Shown here in pieces: positions 27,945 through 36,003 of a DNA stretch of 64,000 nt. The DNA comes from Streptomyces sp. NBC_01446 (GTDB lineage Bacteria; Actinomycetota; Actinomycetes; Streptomycetales; Streptomycetaceae): the NCBI RefSeq assembly GCF_026340095.1, contig NZ_JAPEPO010000001.1, positions 5,604,001-5,668,000 on the forward strand. Direction: 5' to 3'. The notes under the pieces were generated by a model that was not told the DNA's origin, did not search any database, and saw only the letters and a program-made list of their open reading frames with translations. The position numbers were made by a program, and so were the translations under genes. Every line of letters begins with the position of its first letter. Positions within the stretch are counted from its first letter, which is position 1.

Positions 27945-29320
27945 GAGTGGGCCCCCCGCTCCTCCCTGATCTGGGCGACGACTCGGGCGACCGTCTGCCG
28001 GACGGCCTCCGTCTCCGTGAGGAAGTGCCAGTAATCGGGGTGGCGCCCTTCGAGGGCGGCGACGGCGCGGTCGAGGCGGCCCACGGAGTCGTCGAGGGGG
28101 CGGGCGTGCCGCGGCTCGGGCGTGCTGCGCCCCGACATGGCGAGCCGCTGCGCGTCCCGGATGGCGAACCGGGTCCGGTCGATCTCCTGCTGCGGGTCCT
28201 TCGCCACGGCGTTCAGCCGCTGCAGCCGGTCGGACGCGGCGGACACGTCCTCGTCCGTCGTGTTCAGCAGGGCCCGGACCGTCGAAAGGCGCGACGTCGC
28301 GTCCGGCCAGCGCTGCTCGTCCCGCGCCGCCCGCGCCTCGCCGAGCTTCAGCTCCGCCTGCCGTACGTTCTCCGCAGCGCGCTCCGGCACATGCTGGAGG
28401 TCCTGCCAGCAGGGGGCCGTGAACCGTCTGCGCAGCTCGCTCAGGATGGGCTCGACCTGCCCGGCCCGCGTGGTCAGGGCCTGCGCGCGCGTCCGCAGCG
28501 ACACGAGGCGGCGGTCGATCTCGGAGGCGCGCTCCGGCAGCCGCTGGGCCTCGGCCCGCACGGCCTCGGCATCCCGGGCGACCCGCTCGGCGCGCTCCAG
28601 GGTCTCCGGCACGCCATGCTGGCCCGCGCCCTGGTTGAGCCGGGTGAGCTCGGGCCCGAGGGCCGCGAGACGGGCGGCGAGATCGTCGGCCTTGAGCCCG
28701 GCGCCGCGCACGGCGTCCAGGGAGTTGCTCGCCGCGAGGAGCGCCTGCCGCGCCCGCTCGACGGCGGGCGCCAGCCGCGCCAGCTGCGTCTCGGCCTTCC
28801 CGAGCAACGGCCCGAGGCCCTGCGAGAACCGGTCGAGGTCGAGCTTCACCTTGGTCAGCTCGTCCTTGGCCCGGCTCAGCTCGGCGCGCGCCCGCGAAGC
28901 GACCGACGCCTCCAGGTCGTCCCGGTCGAGGTCGTGCGCGTCCACGGCGGTGATGTACTGCAGGCTGGCCTCGTCGATCCGCCGGCCGAGAGCCTCGAAG
29001 TCGGAAACGGTGCGGCGCGCGGCGGGCGAGTCGTCGACGGCCGTGATGGTCTCGATGGAGATCCGCAGATCGCGCTGGGCTGTGTCGAGTTCGTAGAACG
29101 CGGCCGCGGCGGCGTCCTTGGCGGCCTGCGCCTCCGCCCGCTGGCCCTCCCCACGCCCGAACCAGCGCCGGGTACCGCCCCCGGCGAACGCGGCCGGCGC
29201 CGCAGCGACGGCTACGGCGATGAGCGGCAGCGGAAGCAGGACGAGCCCGAGCAGATCGCGAAGCGCGGCGCGCGGTCGCATGGACGACGCATACGGCCGC
29301 ATCGGTGGTGTCGCCGTCAC
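27941..29320 (-). CDS. Membrane-anchored coiled-coil protein
   Basis: 459 aa from the GTG at 29320 (VTATPPMRPYASSM), chosen for GGGAGAGG upstream; starts at 29356 and 29302 are also possible. One hydrophobic segment (LLGLVLLPLPLIAVAVAAAP, about residues 24-43) acts as signal or anchor, followed by about 390 mostly helical residues with heptad-like Leu/Ala spacing (RAELSRAKDELTKVKLDLDR, RARQALLAASNSLDAV, RTRAQALTTRAGQVEPILSE). No enzymatic motif. Such proteins are conserved in Streptomyces without known role; the architecture suggests an envelope or cell-division scaffold. A tandem repeat abuts its stop. Confidence 0.75.
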   Translation of the reverse strand: MTATPPMRPYASSMRPRAALRDLLGLVLLPLPLIAVAVAAAPAAFAGGGTRRWFGRGEGQRAEAQAAKDAAAAAFYELDTAQRDLRISIETITAVDDSPAARRTVSDFEALGRRIDEASLQYITAVDAHDLDRDDLEASVASRARAELSRAKDELTKVKLDLDRFSQGLGPLLGKAETQLARLAPAVERARQALLAASNSLDAVRGAGLKADDLAARLAALGPELTRLNQGAGQHGVPETLERAERVARDAEAVRAEAQRLPERASEIDRRLVSLRTRAQALTTRAGQVEPILSELRRRFTAPCWQDLQHVPERAAENVRQAELKLGEARAARDEQRWPDATSRLSTVRALLNTTDEDVSAASDRLQRLNAVAKDPQQEIDRTRFAIRDAQRLAMSGRSTPEPRHARPLDDSVGRLDRAVAALEGRHPDYWHFLTETEAVRQTVARVVAQIREERGAHS

Positions 29321-29496
29321 TACCCTCTCCCGTGCTGCCCTCGCCCGTGCACTCATCCGCCCTGCCCGCTGTCATTCTCCCACCGGTTAATGACGAACAC
29401 ACGGGCCGGATAGTTCGCTCCGGGCCCGGGGACTTTGCCGGACGATACGGGTTTGCGGGGTACCACCACGGGCAAGGTAGGCTGTCGAATCATCCC

Positions 29497-29571
29497 GGGC
29501 GCGTAGCTCAGCGGTAGAGCGCTGCCCTTACAAGGCAGATGTCGGCGGTTCGAAACCGTCCGCGCCCACCA
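29497..29571 (+). tRNA. tRNA-Val (anticodon UAC)
   Basis: 75 nt including an encoded CCA end. The acceptor stem GGGCGCG/CGCGCCC, D arm GCTCAGCGGTAGAGC, anticodon arm CTGCC-CTTACAA-GGCAG and T arm GGCGG-TTCGAAA-CCGTC all fold. Anticodon TAC reads GUA/GUG valine codons. An integrase remnant begins 57 bp downstream, so the 3' end was probably used as an attachment site by an integrative element. Confidence 0.97.
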
Positions 29572-29586
29572 GTCTCGGGACATGAG

Positions 29587-29630
29587 TAAGGCCCAGGTCA
29601 ACCGGTGCGAATCCGGGGACCTGGGCCTTA
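29587..29630. terminator. Hairpin between tRNA-Val and the integrase remnant
   Basis: TAAGGCCCAGGTC (29587-29599) pairs perfectly with GACCTGGGCCTTA (29618-29630) around an 18-base loop. The right arm contains the integrase stop codon. It probably terminates both the tRNA transcript and the opposing gene. Confidence 0.75.
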
Positions 29631-30389
29631 GTCGTTCTCGGCCGCTCTTCGGCGCCGTGCCACTGACGTGCCAGATGGGCTGTGCGGCGGCCGCTTCACC
29701 TTCCTGATCTGGCCGTCCACGTAGTCGGCGATCGCGTGGTCACGACCGTTGACGAGGTGCTGATAGATCAGCGCTGCCCGTACGGACGAGTGCCCCATGC
29801 GGTGCATCAACTCGCGCGTGGAGGCGCCGCCCGTCGCGGCGAGGGTGTTGCCGGTATGCCGGAGGTCGTGAAAGTGGACGTCGTCCAGGCCGGTCGCGGC
29901 GAGCGCGCGGAGCCAGATCCGCCGGAAGTCGTTCCGGCGCAGGACACCACCGCGGGCTCCGACGAAGACGAGCCCGGTTCGGCCGGCATCGGCGTACTCG
30001 GCCAGGTGGTTCGCCAACTCCTCGGCGAGGGAGGCCGGAAAGGCGACGGTACGGACACCGGCCGCGCTCTTTGGAGCCTTGACGGTGAGGCCGTCGGTGG
30101 GCGTCTTGGCGCAGGCGCGGCGGACGAGACGGTACGGGCCTCCCCAGGTCGATGTCACGGTGCTGCAGGGCCGCCAGCTCGCCGAAGCGGAGCGCGCAGA
30201 ACGCCGCGAGGAGGATCAGCGCCCGGCAGTGGGGCGGAACAGCGTCGACCAGGCGGTACACCTCCGGAACGGAACGCTGAGGCCGGGGTCTTCGCGTATG
30301 TGCAGGCGTGTGCCGCCCGGAGCGACCGTATGTCGAGGTCTCTGGACGAGGCGTGGACGGGATCTTGAAGCGTTGCCGACCAGGACACC
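29628..30389 (-). pseudogene. Tyrosine-recombinase integrase remnant at tRNA-Val
   Basis: C-terminal catalytic half of a tyrosine integrase. The first part reads VPEVYRLVDAVPPHCRAL ... FCALRFGELAALQHRDIDL (containing catalytic Arg I in the LRFGEL box) in the frame starting at 30261; the rest, VRTVAFPASLAEELANHL ... FHDLRHTGNTLA ... MGHSSVRAALIYQH (His-x-x-Arg, His and Tyr), is in another frame that opens at 30158. So a frameshift lies near 30135-30150. The N-terminal DNA-binding half is absent; sequence upstream is degenerate and stops at the TA where an IS630 element is inserted (30390). The integrase of a lost integrative element, now dead. Confidence 0.85.
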
Positions 30390-31624
30390 TAGTGCCGCAT
30401 CAGGCAACGTTTGCCCTGTCGACGACGGCTTGGAGGTGCTGGTCGTCGGCATGGCGGTTTCGCCAGATGATGTAGCGGCGGATCATGCTGCCCTGTTCCT
30501 TGTGGTCGGCGTGGTCCGTGCCGTCCAGGGTGAAGTAGCGCAGGGCCGTGAACTGGGCCTCGATGCGGTTGAGCCAGGAGCTGTTGGTCGGTGTGTAGGC
30601 GATCTCGACGTTGTTCGCGGCAGCCCAGATGCCGACCCGTTGACACCTTTTCGTCGTCAGGTGCGGGGAGAAGTTGTCGGCCACGATCGCGATCCTGACG
30701 TCGGCCGGGTAGAGGCTGCGCAGGTAGCGGCAGAACTCCAGGAACTGGGTGCGCCGCTTGACCGGTTTGATGTGGCCGTAAAGCTTGTCCTTGGACAGAT
30801 CCAGAGCGGCGAACAGGTGCCGCACCCCGCCGTAACGGTTGTAGGTCGCTCGCCGCCGTCGGCGCGGTTCGCGATCTGGGTCCTTGTGCTTGCCGCCGCG
30901 CTCGGCCCACTGCCGGCCCGGGTGGGGCATCAGGTTGAGCGGCCCGAACTCGTCCATGCAGAAGATGACTTCGGGTTCGCCGTCCTCGGGTATGACCTCG
31001 CCGTCGGCGATCGCGTACAGGTGCTCGACCCGCGCTTTCTTGGCCGCGTAGTCCGGATCGCGAGAGGTCTTCCAGCTCTTCAGGCGTTGAAAGGAGACTC
31101 CCTCCTCGCGGAGCAGGATGCGCAGGCCCTCGTGGCTGATGTCGTCGACCACCCCCTCGGCGACCAGGAAGTCCGCCAGCTTGGACAGGCTCCAGGTCGA
31201 GAACGGCAGGTCATGCTCGGTGGGCTTGGACTTCGCGATCTTCTTGATCTCACGGCGCTCCGGCAGCGTGAACGTCTTCGGCCGGCCACCGGAGTACTTC
31301 GGATACAGAGAGTCGAAGCCGTCGGCGTTGAAGTTGTGGATCACGTCCCGGACCCGGTCGTCGCTGGTGAACGACACCTCGGCGATTCTGGCCACCGGCA
31401 TGCCCTGCGCGGAGAGCAGCACCATCTGGGCCCGCCGCCAGGTCACCACCGACCCGGTGCCTCTGCGGACAATCCGCAGCAGCCGTCGCCCCTCATCGTC
31501 ATCGATCTCTCGGACACGCACTCGTTCCGCCATCCGGACAGAATGACGCCCACGCGCCGTCGACCACAGCACCCGGACGGCGCGTCACATCACAACAGGG
31601 CAAACGTTGCCTGAGGCGGCACTA
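30390..31624 (-). mobile_element. IS630-family insertion sequence A with TA flanks
   Basis: 29-bp terminal repeats including the TA flank: 30390-30418 and, inverted, 31596-31624, differing at one position (TAGTGCCGCATCAGGCAACG against TAGTGCCGCCTCAGGCAACG at the outer end). Both ends carry the TA dinucleotide duplicated by IS630/mariner elements. One intact transposase gene fills the element on the minus strand. Its right TA (31623-31624) is at the same time the left TA of IS630-B. Confidence 0.93.
30400..31533 (-). CDS. IS630-family transposase (element A), intact
   Basis: 377 aa from the ATG at 31533 (MAERVRVREIDDDEGRRL); a longer frame to 31572 has no extra domain. N-terminal helix-turn-helix region (MPVARIAEVSFTSDDRVRDV) and winged segment (WSLSKLADFLVAEGVVDDIS), then the DDE/RNase H catalytic core: Asp in VIFCMDEFGPLN, Asp in IAIVADNFSPHL and Glu in SSWLNRIEAQF. 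It cuts at the ends and inserts into TA. The C-terminal codons run into the left inverted repeat. No frameshift or stop, so probably active. Confidence 0.93.
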   Translation of the reverse strand: MAERVRVREIDDDEGRRLLRIVRRGTGSVVTWRRAQMVLLSAQGMPVARIAEVSFTSDDRVRDVIHNFNADGFDSLYPKYSGGRPKTFTLPERREIKKIAKSKPTEHDLPFSTWSLSKLADFLVAEGVVDDISHEGLRILLREEGVSFQRLKSWKTSRDPDYAAKKARVEHLYAIADGEVIPEDGEPEVIFCMDEFGPLNLMPHPGRQWAERGGKHKDPDREPRRRRRATYNRYGGVRHLFAALDLSKDKLYGHIKPVKRRTQFLEFCRYLRSLYPADVRIAIVADNFSPHLTTKRCQRVGIWAAANNVEIAYTPTNSSWLNRIEAQFTALRYFTLDGTDHADHKEQGSMIRRYIIWRNRHADDQHLQAVVDRANVA

Positions 31625-31716
31625 GTAGCGTGTCGTTGCTTAGTTCTGGGTTGTTTGGTTGGGATGGTGGGGTCCGGCAGATGTTGCTTCCCTTCTGCCG
31701 GACGGGAGTTGGGGTG

Positions 31717-32858
31717 ATGGGTTCGCAGAAGAAGAGGCCGGTGGTGCTGACCGCGGCTGATCGTGAAGAGCTGGTTCGGGTAACCACGACGGGTATCCAT
31801 CCAGCCTCGGTGATCAGAAGGGCGCGGGTGCTGCTCGCGCTCGACACCTCTGCAGGCGCGATCGGCTCGCAGGACGCGGTCGCGGCCCGGGCCGGAGTCT
31901 CGGGCGAGACACTGCGGCTGGTGGCCAAGCGGTTCGCCGAGACCGGTGGCGATGTTCACGCCACGATCGCCCGGAAGAAGCGCGAGCTGCCGCCGGTACC
32001 CTCGCCGGTGACCGGTGAGGTCGAAGCCCGGCTGATCGCGATGGCATGCTCACAGCCACCCCAGGGCTATACCCGGTGGTCCCTGCGGCTGCTGGAGAAG
32101 CATGTCGCGCTGGTCGAGGACATCCCGAACCTGGATCACTCCACCATCGGGCGGGTCTTAAAAAAACGAAACTGCGTCCTCATCTGAAGAAGTGCTGGAC
32201 CATCCCACCGAAGGCAAACGCGCAGTTCGCGGCCCGGATGGAAGACGTACTGGCCATCTATGCCCGGCCCTATGACCCAGCACGTCCGGTCGTGTGCATG
32301 GACGAGAAGCCCTACCAGCTCCTCGACCATGCCCGCGCCCCGCTCCCGGCCCGCCCTGGCCACGACACCTGCCAGGACAGCGAGTACATCCGCTGCGGCA
32401 CGTGCTCAATCTTCGTGTGGGTCGAACCCCTGCGCGGGTGGCGTCGAGTTCAGGCACTGTCCCAGCGGACCCGGATCGACTGGGCCGGCCAGATCAAACA
32501 GCTGCTGAGCGTGGATTACCCCGACGCCGAGGCCGTGGTGCTGGTGATGGACAACCTCAACACCCACACCATCGCCTCACTGTACGAGGCCTTCGAACCA
32601 GAAGAGGCCTTCGCGCTGGCCCAACGCCTCGAGATCCACCACACGCCCAAACACGGGTCATGGCTCAACATCGCCGAGATCGAACTCTCCGCGCTGACCC
32701 GCCAATGCCTCGACCGCCGGATCAACGACCTCGACATCCTCAACACCGAACTCACAGCCTGGCAGAACGCCACCAACACCGACCAACGCCAAGTGAACTG
32801 GCAGTTCACCACCCACGACGCACGCACCAAACTACGTCACCTTTATCCCAAAAATTAG
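31717..32858 (+). CDS. IS630-family transposase (element B copy 1), two frames joined by -1 frameshift
   Basis: The upstream frame (31717-32187, 156 aa, MGSQKKRPVVLTAADREELV) holds the helix-turn-helix part (SQDAVAARAGVSGETLRLVA). The downstream frame, open to 32858, holds the catalytic core: Asp in VVCMDEKPYQLL, Asp in VLVMDNLNTHT and Glu in WLNIAEIEL. They meet at CTTAAAAAAAC (32157-32167), seven A residues on which a -1 slip turns VLKKRN into LKKTKLRPHLKK. The same arrangement occurs in the other copy, so the shift is probably programmed and gives a fused protein of about 380 aa. The start could instead be 31681. Confidence 0.88.
32157..32167 (+). promoter_or_regulatory. Slippery A7 frameshift site in the IS630-B transposase
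   Basis: CTTAAAAAAAC sits at the only place where the two transposase frames can be joined to give a continuous family-like protein. It is retained in the second copy (48727-48737) despite nucleotide changes nearby. Confidence 0.65.
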
Positions 32859-32872
32859 CTACGACGGTCTAC

Positions 32873-33323
32873 TAGCAGTGGTTGACCGGAGTCCTGCAGG
32901 TCGACCGCGGTTTCGACACTGCCGACGCCTTCGCCCCCCGGGTCGTATCGCCGGCACGGGCCGTGGTGCCGCCCTGAAGCACAACGCTTCCAACGGCATG
33001 CGGTCGACAGAGACGCGCAGCCTGGCCCGCAGTCTCGGCACCATGCATGTCGCCACGGCCGACAGACCTGGCACCCGGAGCCACATCGCGTATCCGGTCG
33101 GCAGGGGCATCTTGGTTCTATGCTCCGTGCTTGCTCATTGAACTTGGTTCTTCGGCTACTGAGGCGACGCACGCTCACCTCGCATGCCCGATCGGAGGGC
33201 ACGCCACGGGGAGCCACGAGGAAGACCGGCGAGCCGCCTGTGATCACGCACGTCGGCGTCTTGCCAAGTCAGCCACCAGGCGCATACGCGATCTTCCTCG
33301 GAGTGGGCCTAGGATCGCGAACC
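32873..33323. other. 451-bp stretch right of IS630-B without recognisable gene
   Basis: Short open frames on both strands (for example 32859-33110 minus and 32878-33141 plus) have no family features or good ribosome sites. Probably remnant of the integrated element. The distal part should hold the promoter of the small L7/L12-like gene. Confidence 0.5.
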
Positions 33324-33599
33324 ATGGAAATACTGGGTGTTGGCGCCACTCTTGTCGTGCTGGTCTCCATAGGAGGCATCGAAAGCCGGATAAAGCGAAC
33401 CGATCGCAGAATCAGCCGAGTTGAGCACAAGATCGATCTGATCCTCGATCACCTGGGCCTCTGCGAAGTCGACCCGGAACTGGAGCAGGTTGCCACACAC
33501 CTGCGGAACGGGAAGAAGATCCAGGCAATCAAGGTCTACCGCGAGATCACGGGGGCTGGTCTGAAGGAGGCTAAGGACGCGGTCGATCGCATGGCCTAG
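33324..33599 (+). CDS. Small protein with N-terminal membrane helix and L7/L12 C-terminal-like motif
   Basis: 91 aa from the ATG at 33324, with AGGA nine bases upstream; the frame opens at 33120 but family-like sequence begins here. Residues 1-18 (MEILGVGATLVVLVSIGG) are hydrophobic, followed by a helical linker (RRISRVEHKIDLILDHLG) and a C-terminal segment IQAIKVYREITGAGLKEAKD matching the helix-turn-helix of the ribosomal protein L7/L12 C-terminal domain. Small L12-CTD-like proteins of this form occur in Streptomyces with unknown role; the domain normally recruits translation factors, so a membrane-tethered version is curious. It sits in the decayed island. Confidence 0.7.
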   Translation: MEILGVGATLVVLVSIGGIESRIKRTDRRISRVEHKIDLILDHLGLCEVDPELEQVATHLRNGKKIQAIKVYREITGAGLKEAKDAVDRMA

Positions 33600-34346
33600 C
33601 TAGAGCGAGCAGTCAAGAACAGCGGGGTTCCGCCGCACACCCCGGTTCTCTCTCGGAGGGGGAGGGAGAGAGGGCAGGACTGCACGCGCGGGGGCGTTGC
33701 AGTGTCCCACGTGTGCGGCTCCCACCAGAGTTGTCGCGAGTCGGGAGAGCATCGAAGCTCCGAGCCCAGCATGTATGGCGCATGGTCGCCGTTCTCGCTG
33801 GTGTCTGCTTCGGGCCGGGGCTGATCCAGCGTCGTCGTTTCACACTTCTGACCTCGGCATACAAGGAGCGCGGTGCGCGGTCCGGCCCTCTAGCGCACCC
33901 ATGTCTTCATGTGGCCCCTGATCCGCGATCTGTCCATCAACGTCCGGAGCGGTGCATTCGTAAGCCTGGCCGGCCTGGCGCTGCGGCAACTGTGCCGACG
34001 GCGGAGCCGAGTTGGGACAGAGGTGATGCCAAGGACCGACACGAACGAGGCCGACTAGCAGCGGGGGGCGGAGCCGTGTCAAGGCCGTGCCATATAGGGC
34101 TGAGGCGACGCCCACGGTCCCTCACGGTCGAGCCGCCTCGCAAGGCACGCCTCGACGGGCCCCTTGCCGGCAACGCGCCCCCTCCATCCCCTGCCGACCG
34201 ATCCCCCCGCCGGAAGCATCACCTTGTACTCGCGGGTGACGTCCTGCCCTTGCCCGCATGCATCGCAGCGCGCCGGGCAAAGAGCGCCACCAGCGGCAGA
34301 CCGCGTGTGCGCCAGGAGCAACCTGCCGGGCAGGGAACGGAACAGT
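33600..34346. other. 747-bp stretch without a supported gene
   Basis: No frame on either strand has family features; those present are mirror frames of no biased composition. A CTCTCTC...GAGAGAG dyad at about 33647-33672 could end the upstream gene. Codon bias is weaker than in the flanks, so decayed coding sequence is likely. Confidence 0.5.
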
Positions 34347-34676
34347 TCAGCCGTGGCTCGGACGGGTGAGCCCTCGGCGACGACCGCGCAGAGCCTCCAG
34401 GAGCGCTCCCAGGGCGAACGACTGGACCAGAGCGCTGATGACGACGCCGCTGACCAGGTACCAGATGGGCGCCTCCACACCCCAAACCGCCCCGACGACC
34501 CCTGCCGCCAGCAAGGAAGTAGGGGCGGTGAGAAGGAAGGGCCATATCCCGACGATTCCGGGATCCGCGAGCAGCGCGGCAGCCACCTCGAACACGACGG
34601 ACGCGCCGACGAGCCCCAGATAGACAGCAGAAGCGGCATTGGCGAAGGTCAGACGCGACAGAGTACGAGCATTCAT
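34347..34676 (-). CDS. SCO4225-family small membrane protein
   Basis: 109 aa from the ATG at 34676, with GGGGGAA upstream. Three hydrophobic helices: AASAVYLGLVGASVVFEVAA, IWPFLLTAPTSLLAAGVVG and IWYLVSGVVISALVQSFALG, with a basic C-terminus (RGRRRGLTRPSHG). It has the size and pattern of the SCO4225 family, known only from Streptomyces and relatives and without assigned function. It marks the return to ordinary chromosomal sequence right of the tRNA-Val island. Confidence 0.75.
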   Translation of the reverse strand: MNARTLSRLTFANAASAVYLGLVGASVVFEVAAALLADPGIVGIWPFLLTAPTSLLAAGVVGAVWGVEAPIWYLVSGVVISALVQSFALGALLEALRGRRRGLTRPSHG

Positions 34677-34865
34677 CGATTCCCCCGGAGGTGTGATGCT
34701 CCCCATGCTCCTGGCGGACCATGACTCCGGCGTGAGTATCCGTACTCAATTCGACTCGCCTCGGCGCCAGTAGATGCACCGTCAGGGAGGTAGATGACTC
34801 GTCCGTCCGTGGTACGAGGAACTCCCGTACGGACAAGGGCGGATGCTCCTACCGCCTGGACTGAG

Positions 34866-34888
34866 CGGACCCCGGCGGCCGGGGTCCG
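34866..34888 (-). terminator. Terminator of the PASTA lipoprotein gene
   Basis: CGGACCCCGG (34866-34875) pairs perfectly with CCGGGGTCCG (34879-34888) around a 3-base loop, just beyond the stop codon at 34891. Confidence 0.8.
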
Positions 34889-34890
34889 TG

Positions 34891-35538
34891 TCAGCAGGGC
34901 TCGTTGAACTTCACGGCGTTGAACTTCACCGGCCGGCCGTCGAGTTTGGTGCCCGGCGTCGGGTTCTGGGTGCAGATCCGCCAGTTGGACTCCATGAACA
35001 CGATGCGGTTCTGTCCGGTCGCGTCGTTCACCGTGATGCTGTAGGCGCTGTCGAGGGCCTCGCGGGCCGCCTTCACCGACTTGCCCTTGAAGTCGGGCAT
35101 CGTGGCCCCGGCCGCCTGCGGCGTGCCCGCGTCCTTCGACGGGCATTCCTCCTCCAGCTTGACCGTGGCGAAGTCGATTCTGGTGTCCGTGGCGTGCTTC
35201 CCGGCCGCCGGGGTCTGCGAGCACACCTTCCAGTTGCGGTCGAACGCCTGCATGCGGCCCCGGCCGAGGGCGTCGTGGGACGTGAGTCCGTAGAAACCCG
35301 CGGCCTGCGCCTGGTCCTGCGCGTACTGGAGGCCCTTGCCGGTCATGCTCGGCAGGTTTGCCGTCTCGGCGGCGGTGGCCTTGCTCGGAGTGGCCGGGGT
35401 GGCCGGGGTGGCCGGGGTGGGCGTTCCGGGCGTGGTCCGAGGTGCTGCCGGTTTGTCACTGACCGTTGTGGCTCCGCAGCCCGTGAGTGCGAGAAGTGCG
35501 GTGCCGGCGAGTGCGGCGACGGTCGTGCGCGTGCCCAT
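34891..35538 (-). CDS. PASTA-like domain lipoprotein
   Basis: 215 aa from the ATG at 35538, with AGGGGGA upstream. A lipoprotein signal peptide ends in LLALTGC, so Cys21 would be lipidated and the protein anchored outside the membrane. A Pro/Thr/Ala linker with three ATP repeats (TPATPATPATPSK) is followed by two similar PASTA-like units: LPSMTGKGLQYAQDQAQAAG ... WKVCSQTPAAGK and MPDFKGKSVKAAREALDSAY ... WRICTQNPTPGTK. Each has the V/M-P-D/S-hydrophobic-x-G pattern and a C-x-Q-x-P-x-x-G turn. PASTA domains bind peptidoglycan fragments, so a cell-wall role is likely. Confidence 0.85.
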   Translation of the reverse strand: MGTRTTVAALAGTALLALTGCGATTVSDKPAAPRTTPGTPTPATPATPATPSKATAAETANLPSMTGKGLQYAQDQAQAAGFYGLTSHDALGRGRMQAFDRNWKVCSQTPAAGKHATDTRIDFATVKLEEECPSKDAGTPQAAGATMPDFKGKSVKAAREALDSAYSITVNDATGQNRIVFMESNWRICTQNPTPGTKLDGRPVKFNAVKFNEPC

Positions 35539-35755
35539 GTCGTAGTCCCCCTGGGATGGTGCGTGTGCAGAAAGGGCATTATGCGTCATGTGAAGGGAAC
35601 GTGAAGGAGTCTTCCGTTATATGGGCCCGGGGGAGGGTGGAATGTCCGTGTGGGGTGGGTGTGTTGTCGGCGGGCGGTGCGCCTGACGTCGTAACTTCCG
35701 TCACTCTGCGGGGGTTTCACGCGGCCTTCACGGGCGTGGACGTAGGCTTCACGTT

Positions 35756-35920
35756 ATGGCCACGACTTCCGAACCCGCGACCGTGCGGCCTGCCGCCGAG
35801 GTGAACGAGCAGATACGTGCCCTTTGGCTGCGCGCCGGGGGGCGGTTGAGCGCGGAGGAACGGGTTGAGTACGAGGCGCTCGTGGTCGAATGGGCCGCCG
35901 CCATGCGTGAGGCCGCTTGA
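35756..35920 (+). CDS. Conserved small protein, 54 aa
   Basis: Read directly: ATG at 35756, stop TGA at 35918-35920. Begins MATTSEPATVRPAAEVNEQI and continues RALWLRAGGRLSAEERVEYE to a VVEWAAAM helix. It resembles a small hypothetical protein I recall as common in Streptomyces genomes. There is no ribosome site upstream; TAGGCT lies 8 bases before the ATG as a possible -10, so a leaderless transcript is plausible. Function unknown; composition suggests a small helical cytosolic protein. A 16-bp tandem repeat follows its stop. Confidence 0.7.
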   Translation: MATTSEPATVRPAAEVNEQIRALWLRAGGRLSAEERVEYEALVVEWAAAMREAA

Positions 35921-35928
35921 CCGTCGCC

Positions 35929-35985
35929 CCGCTTGAGCGCTGCCCCGCTTGAGCGCTGCTCCGCTTGAGCGCTGCTCCGCCTGAG
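35929..35985. repeat. Tandem 16-bp repeat after the 54-aa gene
   Basis: CCGCTTGAGCGCTGCC/T occurs three times in tandem (35929-35976) plus a partial fourth copy. The first repeat half resembles the end of the preceding gene (GCCGCTTGA), suggesting it arose by slippage from it. Confidence 0.8.
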
Positions 35986-36003
35986 GGGGTCGGCCGGGTT
36001 CGG

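Larger units (their letters stand above)
31625..32872 (+). mobile_element. IS630-family insertion sequence B, copy 1 (1248 bp)
   Basis: The element runs from GTAGCGTGTCGTTGCT to CGACGGTCTAC and is flanked by TA at 31623-31624 and 32873-32874. Terminal repeats are imperfect (GTAGCGTGTCG against GTAGACCGTCG). A second 1248-bp copy lies at 48195-49442. This copy inserted at the right TA of IS630-A, so the two elements are fused head to tail with a shared dinucleotide. The transposase is encoded in two overlapping frames. Confidence 0.93.

Noticed and set aside
32859..33110. 83-codon minus-strand frame right of IS630-B
   Set aside because: No ribosome site or recognisable sequence; likely decay of the integrated element.
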